From Gammaproteobacteria bacterium (lineage in GTDB: Bacteria > Pseudomonadota > Gammaproteobacteria > HTCC5015), in the NCBI GenBank assembly GCA_026004975.1, contig BPKE01000002.1:620001-684000 (forward strand): a DNA stretch of 64,000 bases. The letters run 5' to 3'. Positions 28,828 through 38,068 of the stretch are shown piece by piece. The notes under the pieces were generated by a model. The model was not told where the DNA came from and did no database searches. It saw only the letters and a list, made by a program, of their open reading frames with translations. Each line of letters starts with the position of its first letter. Within the stretch, counting starts at the first letter, position 1. Made by a program: the position numbers and the translations under genes.

Positions 28828-30075
28828 TCAAACCGCCGCTTTCAATCCGAAACGCCCGTGACGCAGGGCGAGCAAGGTCTCGTCGTCGCCGGATGCGTGG
28901 CGCCGCGCCAGCGCCACCGCCTTGCCGAGCAACAGCGAAACGCGGGCCGGCTGCAGGTCCTCCGGCACGCGCGGGCCGTGGCTCACGAAAGCCAAAGGCA
29001 GCTTGTAGCGCACCGCCACGGTGAGCACACCGCCCAGGCTGCCGGCCTCGTCGAGCTTGGTGAGCACGCAACCGGCGAGCGACGTCTCGGAATACGCCCG
29101 CGCCGTCTCATCCAGGCTGCGCAACTGGGTGGCGGCGCTGAGCACGAGAACCCGCCGGATCGGCAAGCGCGCATCGAGCAGCACGCCCTTGGGCCGGCGC
29201 CGCCAGTCGGCCGCCTGCATCCCCGCGGTGTCGATCAGGATCAAGCGCTTGTTGCGCACCGCGGCCAACACGTCGCGCAGATCCCGTTCGTCGGCCGCGC
29301 ACACGACGCCGATGCCGAGCGCGCGCCCGAGGCTGAGCAACTGTTCGTGCGCGCCGATGCGCCGGTCGTCGTTGGCGATCATCAGCACGCTCTGGCGGCC
29401 GTGGCGGGCGGCGAAACGCGCCGCCAGCTTCGCCGCCGTGGTCGTCTTGCCGACACCGGTCGGCCCCAGCAAGGTGACGATGCCGCCGCGGTCGAAAGCG
29501 GCCGCATCGACCACGCGCAGCCGCGCCGCCCACACCGCCAGGGCGCGCCGCCAGGCGCGTTCCATGTCCGGCTCGGCGCCGACCTGGGCGACGATCTGGC
29601 GGCACAGGCCGCTGCCCAGCCCGACCGCCGTCAGACGCCGCAGCAACTGCACCTTGAGCGGTGAAAGGTGGCACATCTGCTGCCAGCCGAGCAGGTCCAT
29701 CTGGTCCTGCATCAGGCGGCTCATCGCGCCCAGTTCGCGGCGCACCTGTTCGATCATGCGCTGCTCCATGCGCACGATTTCGGCGCCGCCGGCGCCTGCG
29801 CCCGCGGCCGCTGCCGGGCGCGCCGTCGGCGCCGGCTCGGACCGCTGGGCGCGCTCGGCCAGCCACTGCGCGGTGGTCAATTCCGTCTGCGCGGCGCCGG
29901 CCCGCCCCGCCGTCCAGGACTCCACCTGCCCGGCGTCGTAGCCGACCCCGACGATCAATTCCACGCCGTCGGCCGTCCGGCGGTTGCTGAGGATGACCGC
30001 CTCCTCACCGAAGCGCTCCCGCACGGCGCGCATGGCACCGCGCACATCCGCTGCACGTACCCGCTTGATCTTCAT
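28828..30075 (-). CDS. flhF: Flagellar SRP-family GTPase FlhF
   Basis: A 415-residue GTPase that places the flagellum at the pole. Basic N-terminal B domain (MKIKRVRAADVRGAMRAV), N domain, then the SRP-type G domain with GPTGVGKTTTAAKLAARFA, RIGAHEQL, DTAGM and LTKLDEAGSLG. The ATG at 30075 matches the family N-terminus; 12 upstream in-frame codons are not needed. It begins a subset separated from flhA by a 381-base gap. Confidence 0.94.
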   Translation of the reverse strand: MKIKRVRAADVRGAMRAVRERFGEEAVILSNRRTADGVELIVGVGYDAGQVESWTAGRAGAAQTELTTAQWLAERAQRSEPAPTARPAAAAGAGAGGAEIVRMEQRMIEQVRRELGAMSRLMQDQMDLLGWQQMCHLSPLKVQLLRRLTAVGLGSGLCRQIVAQVGAEPDMERAWRRALAVWAARLRVVDAAAFDRGGIVTLLGPTGVGKTTTAAKLAARFAARHGRQSVLMIANDDRRIGAHEQLLSLGRALGIGVVCAADERDLRDVLAAVRNKRLILIDTAGMQAADWRRRPKGVLLDARLPIRRVLVLSAATQLRSLDETARAYSETSLAGCVLTKLDEAGSLGGVLTVAVRYKLPLAFVSHGPRVPEDLQPARVSLLLGKAVALARRHASGDDETLLALRHGRFGLKAAV

Positions 30076-30456
30076 GCCGATCTCCCCGGCGCCGTCGCGC
30101 CTTGACGCCACCGCCCGTCATTCCCGGCCGGCCGGAAAAGGCCGTCCCTGGCCTTCCCCGCCGCAACGCCGCGGGCCGGGACGGCCGACTGCGACCCTGT
30201 CCCCGCCGTCGCCGGTCCGCGACGCCCTCGCGCGCGGGCGACCCTTTCCCCGACCGCCCGTCTTCCCTGCCCCGCGCGATGACGGCCTCCTGCCGTCGTC
30301 GCGCGATCTCGACGGCACCGGCGGCTTCCCGCCGCCTCGACGACGCCATCCCGGCGCCGCCCCACGCCTGCCTGCCCGAACGCGGCGGGCCGCACTCCCG
30401 CCGGCGCCACCGCGTTCACTCGTGCCGTCCGATCCCAGACCATGCCCCAACCCTCC
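30076..30456. other. 381-base GC-rich gap between flhA and flhF with hairpins, no gene seen
   Basis: No coding sequence is supported. The gap contains a near-perfect 14-pair inverted repeat at 30273-30305 (loop CTCCT), a GGCGGC/GCCGCC hairpin at 30320-30336, and AAGGCC/GGCCTT near the flhF end next to a TTCCCGGCCGGCCGGAA near-palindrome. Fragments such as TCATTCCCGG look like pieces of small dispersed intergenic repeats. No sigma54 promoter was found for flhF. Confidence 0.5.
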
Positions 30457-32553
30457 TCAAGCCGCCGCCGCGGGTCCGGGCAGCGCGCCGCCGATCGTGC
30501 CCAGCACGCGCAGCCGCCGGTCCTCGGCGACCTCGTTGTAGGCCAGGACGTGCAGGTTCGCGACGGTGCGCCCGAACAACCGCGCCAACAGCGCGCGCAA
30601 CTTCGGGTGCACCAACAACACCGCCGGCTGTCCCTGCCGTTCAAGGCGCTTGCTCCACTCCGACAAGGCCTGATGCAATTTGTCCATCATCGTCGGCTCC
30701 AGAACCATGTTGTCCAAGCCCTTCGCTGTAGACTGAAGCAACAAGCGTTCCAACTCGGAGTCGAGCGTGAGCACCGCCAGCTCGCCCTGAAAACCCGCGA
30801 TGCGCTGCGTGATCAGGCGCCGCAGGGCGACGCGCACCGCCGCCGTGAGCGCGTCGGGATCTTGACTTTGCGGCGCATGCTCCGCCAGCGTCTCGGCGAT
30901 GGTGCGCAGATTGGTGAGCGGGATGCCCTCTTCGAGCAGGTTCTGCATCACGCGCACCACCGTCGCCATCGGCAAGGTCTTGGGCACGAGCTCCTCGACC
31001 AGACGCGGCGCGCTGCGGGCCAGTTTGTCCAACAACTGCTGCGCCTCGGGGTAACCGAAAAGCTCGTGCGCATGCGCCTGCAACACGGCGCTCAGGTGCG
31101 TGACCACCACCGTCGCCGGATCGACCACCGTGTAGCCGAGCGTCTGCGCCTGGTCGCGCAGGGCCGGGTCGATCCACTTGGCCGGCATGCCGAAGGCCGG
31201 ATCCTTCGTGTCCACCCCGTCGAGTTTGCCGAACACCCGCCCCGAATCGATCGCCAACAACTTGTCGGGCGCCACATCCCCTTCGGCTTCCGGCACGCCG
31301 AGCAGGATGATCCGGTAATGCGTCGGCGGCAGGTCCAGGTTGTCGCGCACGTGCACGGGCGGCACCAGGAAACCCAGGTCCTGAGACAACTTGCGGCGCA
31401 CCCCCTTGATGCGGTTCAGCAACGCGCCGCCGCGCTCGGGGTCCACGAGCGGGATCAGCCGGTAACCGACTTCCAGCTCGATGACGTCCACCGGCTTGAC
31501 GTCGTCCCAGCTCAACTCCGCCGGCTTGGGCGGCGCCTGCGCCGGCTTCTCTTCGGCCGCGGCGGCGGTTTCCTTCACGCGCGTGAGGCGCAAGGCCAGC
31601 CAACCCAACCCGCCGCTGATCAAGAGAAAGGTGGCGTTCGGCATGCCCGGCACCAGGCCGAGCGCGCCGATCACCGCCGCCGTCACGCCCAGCGCCCGCG
31701 GATTGGACAACAGCTGCAGCTGCACCTGCTCGCCCATGTCGTGAGCCGTGGACACGCGGGTGACGATGATCGCCGTGGCCGTCGACAAGAGCAGCGACGG
31801 GATCTGCGCCACCAGCCCGTCTCCGACCGTCAACAAGGTGTAATTGCGCACGGCGGCGGCGAGCGACAAGCCGTGCTGCCCCATGCCCACGGCCAGCCCG
31901 CCGATGATGTTGATGAACAGAATCAGGATGCCCGCAATCGCGTCGCCCCGCACGAACTTGCTTGCGCCGTCCATCGCGCCGTAGAAGTCCGCCTCCTGCA
32001 TGATCTCCGCGCGCCGCGCCTTGGCCTCCTCCTGGCTGATCACGCCGGCGTTCAAGTCCGCGTCGATGGCCATCTGCTTGCCGGGCATCGCGTCGAGGGT
32101 GAAGCGGGCGCTCACCTCCGAAACGCGCCCGGCCCCCTTGGTGACGACCACGAAGTTGATGATCACCAGGATCGCGAAAACGACCAGGCCCACCGCGTAG
32201 TTCCCGCCGATGACGAACGCACCGAAGGCCTCGATCACGGCGCCGGCGGCGTCCGTGCCGGTATGGCCGTTGAGCAGAACGACGCGCGTCGAGGCGATGT
32301 TCAAGGCCAGCCGCAACATCGTCGCCACCAGAAGCACCGTCGGAAACAGCGAGAAATCCAACGGCCGCATGGCGTAGACCGTCAGCAACAGGATGACCAG
32401 CGACAGCGCGATGTTGAAGGTGAACAAGAAATCGAGCGCGAGCGGCGGCAGCGGCAGCACCACCATCGCCAGCGTCACGAGCACCAGCAGCGGCGCGCCC
32501 AGGCCGTCTCGGATCAGCGCCTTGGAAAGTACCGGTACACGATCCCACTGCAT
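30457..32553 (-). CDS. flhA: Flagellar type III export protein FlhA
   Basis: A 698-residue export-gate protein with eight membrane segments in the first ~330 residues, including the conserved FHIPEP-region equivalents (LDAMPGKQMAIDADLNAG ... ARRAEIMQEADFYGAMDGASKFV), and a cytoplasmic domain that docks chaperone-substrate complexes. Length is normal (about 690). Follows flhB by 10 bases. Confidence 0.96.
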   Translation of the reverse strand: MQWDRVPVLSKALIRDGLGAPLLVLVTLAMVVLPLPPLALDFLFTFNIALSLVILLLTVYAMRPLDFSLFPTVLLVATMLRLALNIASTRVVLLNGHTGTDAAGAVIEAFGAFVIGGNYAVGLVVFAILVIINFVVVTKGAGRVSEVSARFTLDAMPGKQMAIDADLNAGVISQEEAKARRAEIMQEADFYGAMDGASKFVRGDAIAGILILFINIIGGLAVGMGQHGLSLAAAVRNYTLLTVGDGLVAQIPSLLLSTATAIIVTRVSTAHDMGEQVQLQLLSNPRALGVTAAVIGALGLVPGMPNATFLLISGGLGWLALRLTRVKETAAAAEEKPAQAPPKPAELSWDDVKPVDVIELEVGYRLIPLVDPERGGALLNRIKGVRRKLSQDLGFLVPPVHVRDNLDLPPTHYRIILLGVPEAEGDVAPDKLLAIDSGRVFGKLDGVDTKDPAFGMPAKWIDPALRDQAQTLGYTVVDPATVVVTHLSAVLQAHAHELFGYPEAQQLLDKLARSAPRLVEELVPKTLPMATVVRVMQNLLEEGIPLTNLRTIAETLAEHAPQSQDPDALTAAVRVALRRLITQRIAGFQGELAVLTLDSELERLLLQSTAKGLDNMVLEPTMMDKLHQALSEWSKRLERQGQPAVLLVHPKLRALLARLFGRTVANLHVLAYNEVAEDRRLRVLGTIGGALPGPAAAA

Positions 32554-32563
32554 GCTCTGCCCC

Positions 32564-33715
32564 TCAAACGCGGCGGCCGCGCCGCGGCCGCGTCAGCTCC
32601 TCCGGAACCTCCAGCCGGGCCGGCGGCGCGGGCGGCCGTCTCCCCTGGCGGCGGGCGTTGGCGACCTCGTAGACGTAGGCCAACACCTGTGCCACCGCCA
32701 CGTAAAGCGCCCGCGGGATGCGCCGCCCGACCTCGGTCGTGTAATACAGCGCCCTGGCCAAGGGCGGCGCCTCGAACACCGGCACGCCGGCGCCGCGCGC
32801 GATGCGCAGGATGTGCAGCGCCGTCTGGTCTTGTCCCTTGGCGAGCACCACCGGCGCGCTGTCCTGTTCGCGCCGGTAGCGCAGCGCCACCGCGAAATGC
32901 GTCGGATTGCTCACCACCACGTCGGCTTTCGGAACCTGCTGCATCATGCGCTGGCTGGCGAGCTTCTGCTGAACCGCGCGGACCTTCGCCCGCAGCTCCG
33001 GATCGCCCTCGCTCTGGCGCAATTCGTCACGCAACTCCTGTCGGGTCATGCGCAACCGCCGGCGGTGGTTCCACAACTGGAACGGGGCATCCACGGCGGC
33101 GATCACCAGCAAGGCCGCGCACAAGGCCAGCGCGGGCGCGAGCAGCGCCGCCATGCTGTCGCGCAAGGCACGCGCCGCACCGCCCTCGCCCAGCGTCACG
33201 AGCCGCGGGCCGAGCCACCACAGCGCCGCCGCGGCCGCCGCCGACAACAAGGCGAACTTGAGCAGCGACTTGCCGAGCTCCACCCAACCTTGCAGACCGA
33301 ACACCCGCTTCAAACCGCGCACGGGGTCGAGCCGCTTCCAATCCGGCGTCAAGGCCTTGCCGGTGAACACCCAACCGCCCAGCAACGCCGGCGCCGCCGC
33401 CCCGACCGCCAGCACCACCAGCGCCCATGGCGCGACGGCGCGCAATGCCCCCTCGATCGCCCCGATCAGCAAGCGGGGCGGGGCCGCCGGATCGAGCAAC
33501 ACCGCGCGCGGCGACGACCACACGGACGCCGACAGCCCGCCCAGCGCGTTCACCGTCCGTTCACCGAGCATCGTGAAAGCGAGCAGCGCGCCGCAGGCGA
33601 CCACGGCCGTCGTCAACTCGCGCGAGCGCGGCAATTGCCCCTGCTCGCGCGCGTCCTGCAAGCGCTTCGGCGTCGGCTGCTCGGTTTTTTCGCCGGCGGC
33701 TTCGTTCTCGTCCAT
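32564..33715 (-). CDS. flhB: Flagellar export protein FlhB
   Basis: A 383-residue export-switch protein. N-terminus EKTEQPTPKRLQDAREQGQ, four membrane segments, and the autocleavage motif NPTH (VVVSNPTHFAVALRY) that switches specificity from hook to filament. The ATG at 33715 overlaps the fliR stop (TGATG); two GTG codons upstream are also in frame. Confidence 0.95.
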   Translation of the reverse strand: MDENEAAGEKTEQPTPKRLQDAREQGQLPRSRELTTAVVACGALLAFTMLGERTVNALGGLSASVWSSPRAVLLDPAAPPRLLIGAIEGALRAVAPWALVVLAVGAAAPALLGGWVFTGKALTPDWKRLDPVRGLKRVFGLQGWVELGKSLLKFALLSAAAAAALWWLGPRLVTLGEGGAARALRDSMAALLAPALALCAALLVIAAVDAPFQLWNHRRRLRMTRQELRDELRQSEGDPELRAKVRAVQQKLASQRMMQQVPKADVVVSNPTHFAVALRYRREQDSAPVVLAKGQDQTALHILRIARGAGVPVFEAPPLARALYYTTEVGRRIPRALYVAVAQVLAYVYEVANARRQGRRPPAPPARLEVPEELTRPRRGRRV

Positions 33716-34488
33716 CACCACACCCCGGAAACCAACCGAGCCGCCGCGCCGGCCTCGTCCAGCAGGGCGGTGAACACCGCCTGCAGCGCCGGCAGCGCCG
33801 CGAGCATGAACACGAAACCGACGATCAGGCCGACCGGGAAGCCGACGGCGAACAGGTTCAACTGCGGCGCCGAGCGCGTCATCACGCCCAGGGTCAGGTT
33901 CACGATCAGCAAGCCCGTGACCACCGGGATCGCGATGACCAGCGCCCCATCGAACAACACCTTGGAAAAATCGAGCAGCGCCGGCACGGACAGGCCCGCA
34001 TCGAGCCGTACGAAGCTCTCCGCCAACAACGACAGCAACGCCAGATGACCGTCCAGCGCCAGGAACAGCAAGGTCGCCGCGATCAGGTAGAACTGGCTGA
34101 CGACCGGCACGTTGACGCCGTTCTGCGGATCGACCATCTGCGCGAAGCCCAGCCCCATCGACATGGCGACCACCTCACCGGCCAGGGTCGCCGCGTTGAA
34201 CACGAGCTGCAAAAGGAATCCGAGGCCGAGACCGATACCGATCTGCAGGGCGATCAAACCGACACCGACGGGCGACAAGGGATCGTAGGACACCTGAGGA
34301 ACCTGCGGGAGAAGTATGCCGGTGACGGCCAGTGCACAAGCCACCCGCACCCGCATGGGCACGAGCCGGCTGCCGAGCACAGGCGCCATCGAGAACACCG
34401 CCGCCACCCGCGCGAACACCAGCAACCCCTGCTCGACCCATTCGCGCCAAGCGCCCACCGCCAGCGTCAGCGGCTCGATTCCGCTCAT
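33715..34488 (-). CDS. fliR: Flagellar export protein FliR
   Basis: A 257-residue hydrophobic export-gate subunit with six or more membrane segments and the conserved GLGFAQMVDPQNGVNVPVVSQF region. The ATG at 34488 gives the family N-terminus; its first bases overlap the fliQ stop by 4. Confidence 0.94.
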   Translation of the reverse strand: MSGIEPLTLAVGAWREWVEQGLLVFARVAAVFSMAPVLGSRLVPMRVRVACALAVTGILLPQVPQVSYDPLSPVGVGLIALQIGIGLGLGFLLQLVFNAATLAGEVVAMSMGLGFAQMVDPQNGVNVPVVSQFYLIAATLLFLALDGHLALLSLLAESFVRLDAGLSVPALLDFSKVLFDGALVIAIPVVTGLLIVNLTLGVMTRSAPQLNLFAVGFPVGLIVGFVFMLAALPALQAVFTALLDEAGAAARLVSGVW

Positions 34489-34754
34489 CCGATCCACCCC
34501 GGAATCTCCATGAACAAGCGCCGGCTGAAATCGATCATCGACTGCAGCAACCACGGCCCCGCGACGAGCAGCATCAGGAAAACGACGACGATCTTCGGAA
34601 TGAAACTCAGGGTCATCTCATTGATCTGGGTCGCCGCCTGGAACATGCCGACGAGCAGGCCGACGAACAGGGCGGAGAGGAGCAGCGGCGCCGACACCAG
34701 CAGCAACATCCACAGCGCCTGGCGCATCAATTCGATCGCGTCTTCCGGCGTCAT
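34485..34754 (-). CDS. fliQ: Flagellar export protein FliQ
   Basis: An 89-residue, two-helix export-gate protein, exactly the E. coli length. MTPEDAIELMRQALWMLLLVS and the GMFQAATQINEMTLSFIPKI stretch are diagnostic. Start at 34754. Confidence 0.95.
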   Translation of the reverse strand: MTPEDAIELMRQALWMLLLVSAPLLLSALFVGLLVGMFQAATQINEMTLSFIPKIVVVFLMLLVAGPWLLQSMIDFSRRLFMEIPGWIG

Positions 34755-34764
34755 CCCAGCCTCC

Positions 34765-35496
34765 TCAAGCGGCATCGAAACTCGCGACCAGGGTTCCCAG
34801 GATCAGCGTCCAGCCGTCCACCATCACGAACAACATCAACTTGAACGGCAAGGAGATGATCAGCGGCGAAAGCATCATCATGCCCATCGACATCAAGACA
34901 CTGGCCACCGCCAGGTCGATGATCAGGAACGGGATGAACAACATGAAGCCGATCTGGAAAGCGGTTTTGAGTTCGCTGGTGACGAACGCCGGCAGCAGCA
35001 CCGAATAGGGCACGTCGGAGGGGGTCAGCCGCTCGTCGATTCCGGCAAGGTCGGAAAAGAACTGCAGCTCCGTCTCGCGCGTCTGCGTGAGCATGAAATC
35101 GCGCAACGGCGCGCCGGCTCGAACCAAGGCCGTTTTCGGATCGATCTCGCCGGCGAGATACGGCTCCACGGCCTCGCTCTGAATCCGCCCGAACACCGGC
35201 GCCATCACGAAGAAGGTCAGGAACAAGGCCAGCCCGATCAGCACCTGGTTCGACGGCGTCTGGGCCGTGCCGATCGCCTGGCGCAGGATCGCCAGTACGA
35301 CGACGATGCGCGTGAACGCGGTCATCATCAGCAGGATCGCCGGCAGCACGCTGAGCAGCGTCATCAACACCAGCGCCTGCAACGTCAGCGACCAGGTCTG
35401 GCCGTCGGCGGTCTGCTGCACCGTCAAGGCCGTCAAACCCGGTTGCGCCGCGGCGACCGGCGCCCAGGTCAGGATCGACAACGCCAGCCACCTCAT
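34765..35496 (-). CDS. fliP: Flagellar export protein FliP
   Basis: A 243-residue export-gate subunit with a cleavable signal peptide (MRWLALSILTWAPVAAAQ) and the diagnostic FTRIVVVLAILRQAIGTAQ, QTRETELQFFSDL, and LMLFVMVDGWTLILGTL regions. ATG at 35496 overlaps the fliO stop by 4 bases. Confidence 0.95.
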   Translation of the reverse strand: MRWLALSILTWAPVAAAQPGLTALTVQQTADGQTWSLTLQALVLMTLLSVLPAILLMMTAFTRIVVVLAILRQAIGTAQTPSNQVLIGLALFLTFFVMAPVFGRIQSEAVEPYLAGEIDPKTALVRAGAPLRDFMLTQTRETELQFFSDLAGIDERLTPSDVPYSVLLPAFVTSELKTAFQIGFMLFIPFLIIDLAVASVLMSMGMMMLSPLIISLPFKLMLFVMVDGWTLILGTLVASFDAA

Positions 35497-35889
35497 TCCC
35501 GACCCTCCCTGCGCAGCCGCGCCGCCAACAACCGGGCGAAAGAGACCTCGCCCTCCAAAGGCGGCGGCGGCCAATCCTCGCTGCCGAGCGCCGCCAGACG
35601 CACGATGCCCGCCGGGGAGACGCCGAGCAGCAGGCGCCGCTGTCCTGCACGCACCACCAGCAGGCGCTCGCGCGAACCGATCGCCAGGCTGGCCTCGATG
35701 CGCAGGCCGCCTCCCCCGCCTCCCTGCAAGCCGGTGACGCGCCGCCACAACCACGCGCCCAAGAGCAGCATCGCGAGCACCATGAACAGGGCCGCCGCCA
35801 CCCGGCCGAGGGACGACGCCGCCTCGGCGGCCCACGCCGGGGCCGGGAAAAAAACCGATCCAGAAAAGCCGGCGGCGCCACCGGATCAC
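35493..35889 (-). CDS. fliO: Flagellar assembly protein FliO, apparent frameshift in a T7 tract
   Basis: FliO is a small membrane protein that helps FliP assemble. From about base 35840 to 35493 the frame encodes one membrane helix (VAAALFMVLAMLLLGAWLW) and the cytoplasmic FliO domain. No good start exists in that frame. A GTG at 35889, correctly spaced after fliN, begins a signal-peptide-like N-terminus (MIRWRRRLFWIGFF) in the next frame; the frames join at a run of seven T (plus-strand A7 at 35847-35853), giving ...FFPAPAWAAEA if one T is removed. The corrected protein has 131 residues, a normal FliO. If not corrected, a start at 35801 would give 102 residues without the signal peptide. Confidence 0.75.
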
Positions 35890-35900
35890 CTTTGAATCCC

Positions 35901-36188
35901 CTACTTCAAGGGCTTGACGCGCTCGATCGGGCCGACCACGTCCGTGAGGCGGATGCCGAACTTGTCGTCCACGACGACCACCTCGCCCCGCGCGACCAAG
36001 GTGCCGTTCACCAGGACGTCCATCGGCTCATCGACCATGCGATCGAGCTCGATCACCGAGCCCTGGCTGAGCTGCAACAGATCCCGGATCGTCATCTGCG
36101 TGCGCCCGAGCTCCATGGACACCGTCACCTCGATGTCCTGTATCACGTCCAGATTGGCGGATGGAGCAGAACCGTTGTCTTCAGCCAT
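35901..36188 (-). CDS. fliN: Flagellar switch protein FliN
   Basis: A 95-residue C-ring protein made almost wholly of the SpoA domain (VTVSMELGRTQMTIRDLLQL, VNGTLVARGEVVVVDDKFGIRLTDV). Shorter at the N-terminus than E. coli FliN (137). ATG 36188 chosen with SD GAGGG; a GTG three codons upstream is the alternative. Confidence 0.93.
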   Translation of the reverse strand: MAEDNGSAPSANLDVIQDIEVTVSMELGRTQMTIRDLLQLSQGSVIELDRMVDEPMDVLVNGTLVARGEVVVVDDKFGIRLTDVVGPIERVKPLK

Positions 36189-36203
36189 CCCGTTCACCCT
36201 CGC

Positions 36204-37178
36204 TCAGTCGTGTTCCCAGCGTTCGAACTGCAAGGCCGCGCGCTTGCCCGCCGCCGCCGCCGTCGCCCGAAACAGCGGCCTCGACCCGCTGTAGACCAGC
36301 GCCTGCGGCTTGACCGAGACCGGCAGCCAATCGCCCTTCTTGAAGGCGAGCACCCGCGACAAGGGCATGCGTTGCTCCACCAGAACGGCCTGCAACGGCA
36401 CCGGCACGCTCTCGAGACGGGCGCGCAAGGCCCGCCGCCAGCCGTCGGCCCCGGGGCCCTGTTCGCGACGCCCCCCGGCCGTCAGGACCGGTCGCAAGGG
36501 CTCGAGGTTGGCATGCGGCAACATGAAAACCAGAAATCCGCCGTAATCGCCCAGCGTCAGACCGAAGCGGCACACCACCATGATCTCCGACGCCTCGGTC
36601 GAATCGTTCGCCTGCACGCGGGTTTCCAAGCGCTCGAATTCGAACTTGACCGGGCGCACCGCCGCCCAGCAGGCCGACCAGGTTTCCAGGGCGGTTTTCA
36701 CCAGGCGCTCGGCAAAACGGCGCTCCATGTCGGTGAGCACGTAATCGTCGGGCAAATCGGCCACCGCGCCGCGGCCGCCGAAGTAGCAGTCGACCAACGC
36801 GTTGAGCAGCGGCGTGTCCACCGCGACCAAGAGGCTCGCGCCCGGCTCGAGCATGCGCGCCCGCGCCAAGGTGGCATGGGCGGGCAAGGCGCCGACCGCG
36901 TCGGCGAACTTTTTCATAGACAACGCTTCGGCTTCGACCTTCACGAGCCGCCCGACCCAGGAAAACAAGGCGCGCTGCAAATCCTCCGCGAAGCGCTCGT
37001 CGATCTGCTCCAGCGCCGGAAGCCGTGCCTTGAGCAGATGCGCCGGCTGGTGGAAGTCGTAGAGCTCGACGCGGCGACCGGTGTTTTTTCCACCGTCGAC
37101 CGCGACGGCGCCGCGCTCGACGCCTTCGGCGAGCGCCTCGAGTTCCTCTTCGCTCAATACACGCTGCGCTTCGGCCAT
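36204..37178 (-). CDS. fliM: Flagellar switch protein FliM
   Basis: A 324-residue C-ring protein. The N-terminal CheY-binding peptide is present (VLSEEELEALAEGV), then the CheC-like middle domain with YFGGRGAVADLPDDYVLTDMERR, and the C-terminal SpoA domain. A retained CheY-binding peptide implies that chemotaxis control exists even though no che genes lie in the window. Starts 1 base after fliL. Confidence 0.95.
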   Translation of the reverse strand: MAEAQRVLSEEELEALAEGVERGAVAVDGGKNTGRRVELYDFHQPAHLLKARLPALEQIDERFAEDLQRALFSWVGRLVKVEAEALSMKKFADAVGALPAHATLARARMLEPGASLLVAVDTPLLNALVDCYFGGRGAVADLPDDYVLTDMERRFAERLVKTALETWSACWAAVRPVKFEFERLETRVQANDSTEASEIMVVCRFGLTLGDYGGFLVFMLPHANLEPLRPVLTAGGRREQGPGADGWRRALRARLESVPVPLQAVLVEQRMPLSRVLAFKKGDWLPVSVKPQALVYSGSRPLFRATAAAAGKRAALQFERWEHD

Positions 37179-37179
37179 G

Positions 37180-37680
37180 TCACTGGATCACGAACTTGTT
37201 GAAATAGACGTCCTCGACCATCGGTTCACCGGTCTTCTCGATCATCACCTTGCGGATCGTTTCCAAGGCAGCCTGCCGGAGTGCCTCCTTGCCCTCGGCG
37301 GTCCGCAAGGGCGCCACCTCCTGCGAACTGAACAGGATGTTCAGGTGGTGACGCAACGCGGGCGCATGCTCCTTGACGGCATCGACGGCCTTTTGCGAGC
37401 GGGCCATGACCGCGACGTCCACCTGCAAGTAACGACCCCGCCCGTCGTCGTCCACATTGACGACGAAAGGCGGATGCAGCTCGTGGTAAAAGGCCGCGGC
37501 CGGCAGTTCGGCCGGCGCGGCTTCGGTTCCGGCGTCGCCCGCCGGCGCAGCAGCATCCGGCGCACCCGTGGCGGCGGCCGCGGCCGGCTGGCGCATCTGT
37601 ACGATCAGGAGCGCGCTGACGACGCCGATCAGCGCGAGCAGCGCCACCAGAATGCCGATGAGCAGGATCTTGTTGTTCAT
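37180..37680 (-). CDS. fliL: Flagellar basal-body-associated protein FliL
   Basis: A 166-residue single-pass membrane protein (helix ILLIGILVALLALIGVVSALLIV), an Ala/Pro-rich linker and a periplasmic domain with FVVNVDDDGRGRYLQVDVAVMA and EDVYFNKFVIQ. It stabilises stators. First gene of fliLMNOPQR-flhBA. Start at 37680 with SD GGAGGT. Confidence 0.93.
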   Translation of the reverse strand: MNNKILLIGILVALLALIGVVSALLIVQMRQPAAAAATGAPDAAAPAGDAGTEAAPAELPAAAFYHELHPPFVVNVDDDGRGRYLQVDVAVMARSQKAVDAVKEHAPALRHHLNILFSSQEVAPLRTAEGKEALRQAALETIRKVMIEKTGEPMVEDVYFNKFVIQ

Positions 37681-37713
37681 GGTTTGGGCCACCTCCTCTC
37701 CTGCGCTGGGATG

Positions 37714-37729
37714 TGCAATCCACGTGCCA
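37714..37729 (-). promoter_or_regulatory. sigma54 promoter of the fliL operon
   Basis: On the minus strand TGGCACGTGGATTGCA matches the -24/-12 consensus (TGGCACG-N4-TTGCA) with GG and GC ten bases apart, 34 bases before the fliL ATG. This is the class II/III pattern of FleQ/FleR-controlled flagellar genes. Confidence 0.9.
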
Positions 37730-37988
37730 GGTCGCCGACGCGCTGCAGCGGCGCCTCGCGCCAAGCTTTTGGCGCCGGTCGCCCCGATCCGCACCGCAAG
37801 GCGTCGGCATGCCGACGCCGCACCGGGTCACAGCGGCGTCACGAGAACCCGCGACACTGGGCGCCATACCCAAGCCGCGCATCGCGGGATGTTTGCCACG
37901 GCGCCGCCTCCACGGTGCGAAACGCGGTCGCACGCGGGTCTCGACGCGACGACCATCGTGCGAGCGTCGTGCATCGAAACCGCTTCAT

Positions 37989-38017
37989 TTGAAATTCACG
38001 CTGCACGCCGATATAAT
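37989..38017 (+). promoter_or_regulatory. sigma70 promoter of the ectoine operon
   Basis: TTGAAA (37989-37994) and TATAAT (38012-38017) with a 17-base spacer, an almost consensus promoter, 154 bases ahead of ectA. Its local AT-rich spacer stands out in the GC-rich window. Confidence 0.85.
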
Positions 38018-38029
38018 TGCGCCACATGA

Positions 38030-38068
38030 ATTCACGCACGCACCCCGGCCCTGACGGGCGTCGTGAAT
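38030..38068 (+). promoter_or_regulatory. Hairpin in the ectA leader
   Basis: ATTCACG-c-ACGC (38030-38041) pairs with GCGTCGTGAAT (38058-38068): eleven pairs with one bulged C, placed just after the predicted transcript start in a leader of about 147 bases that carries no clear Shine-Dalgarno before ectA. Confidence 0.4.

Noticed and set aside
25206-29024. Very long plus-strand open frame (over 1200 codons) opposite the diguanylate cyclase, motD, motC and fleN
   Set aside because: It is antisense to well-recognised genes and reads as Arg/Gln/His-rich low-complexity protein; a by-product of high GC at third codon positions.
30442-33261. 939-codon plus-strand open frame opposite flhA and flhB
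   Set aside because: Shadow of the flhA/flhB codon pattern.
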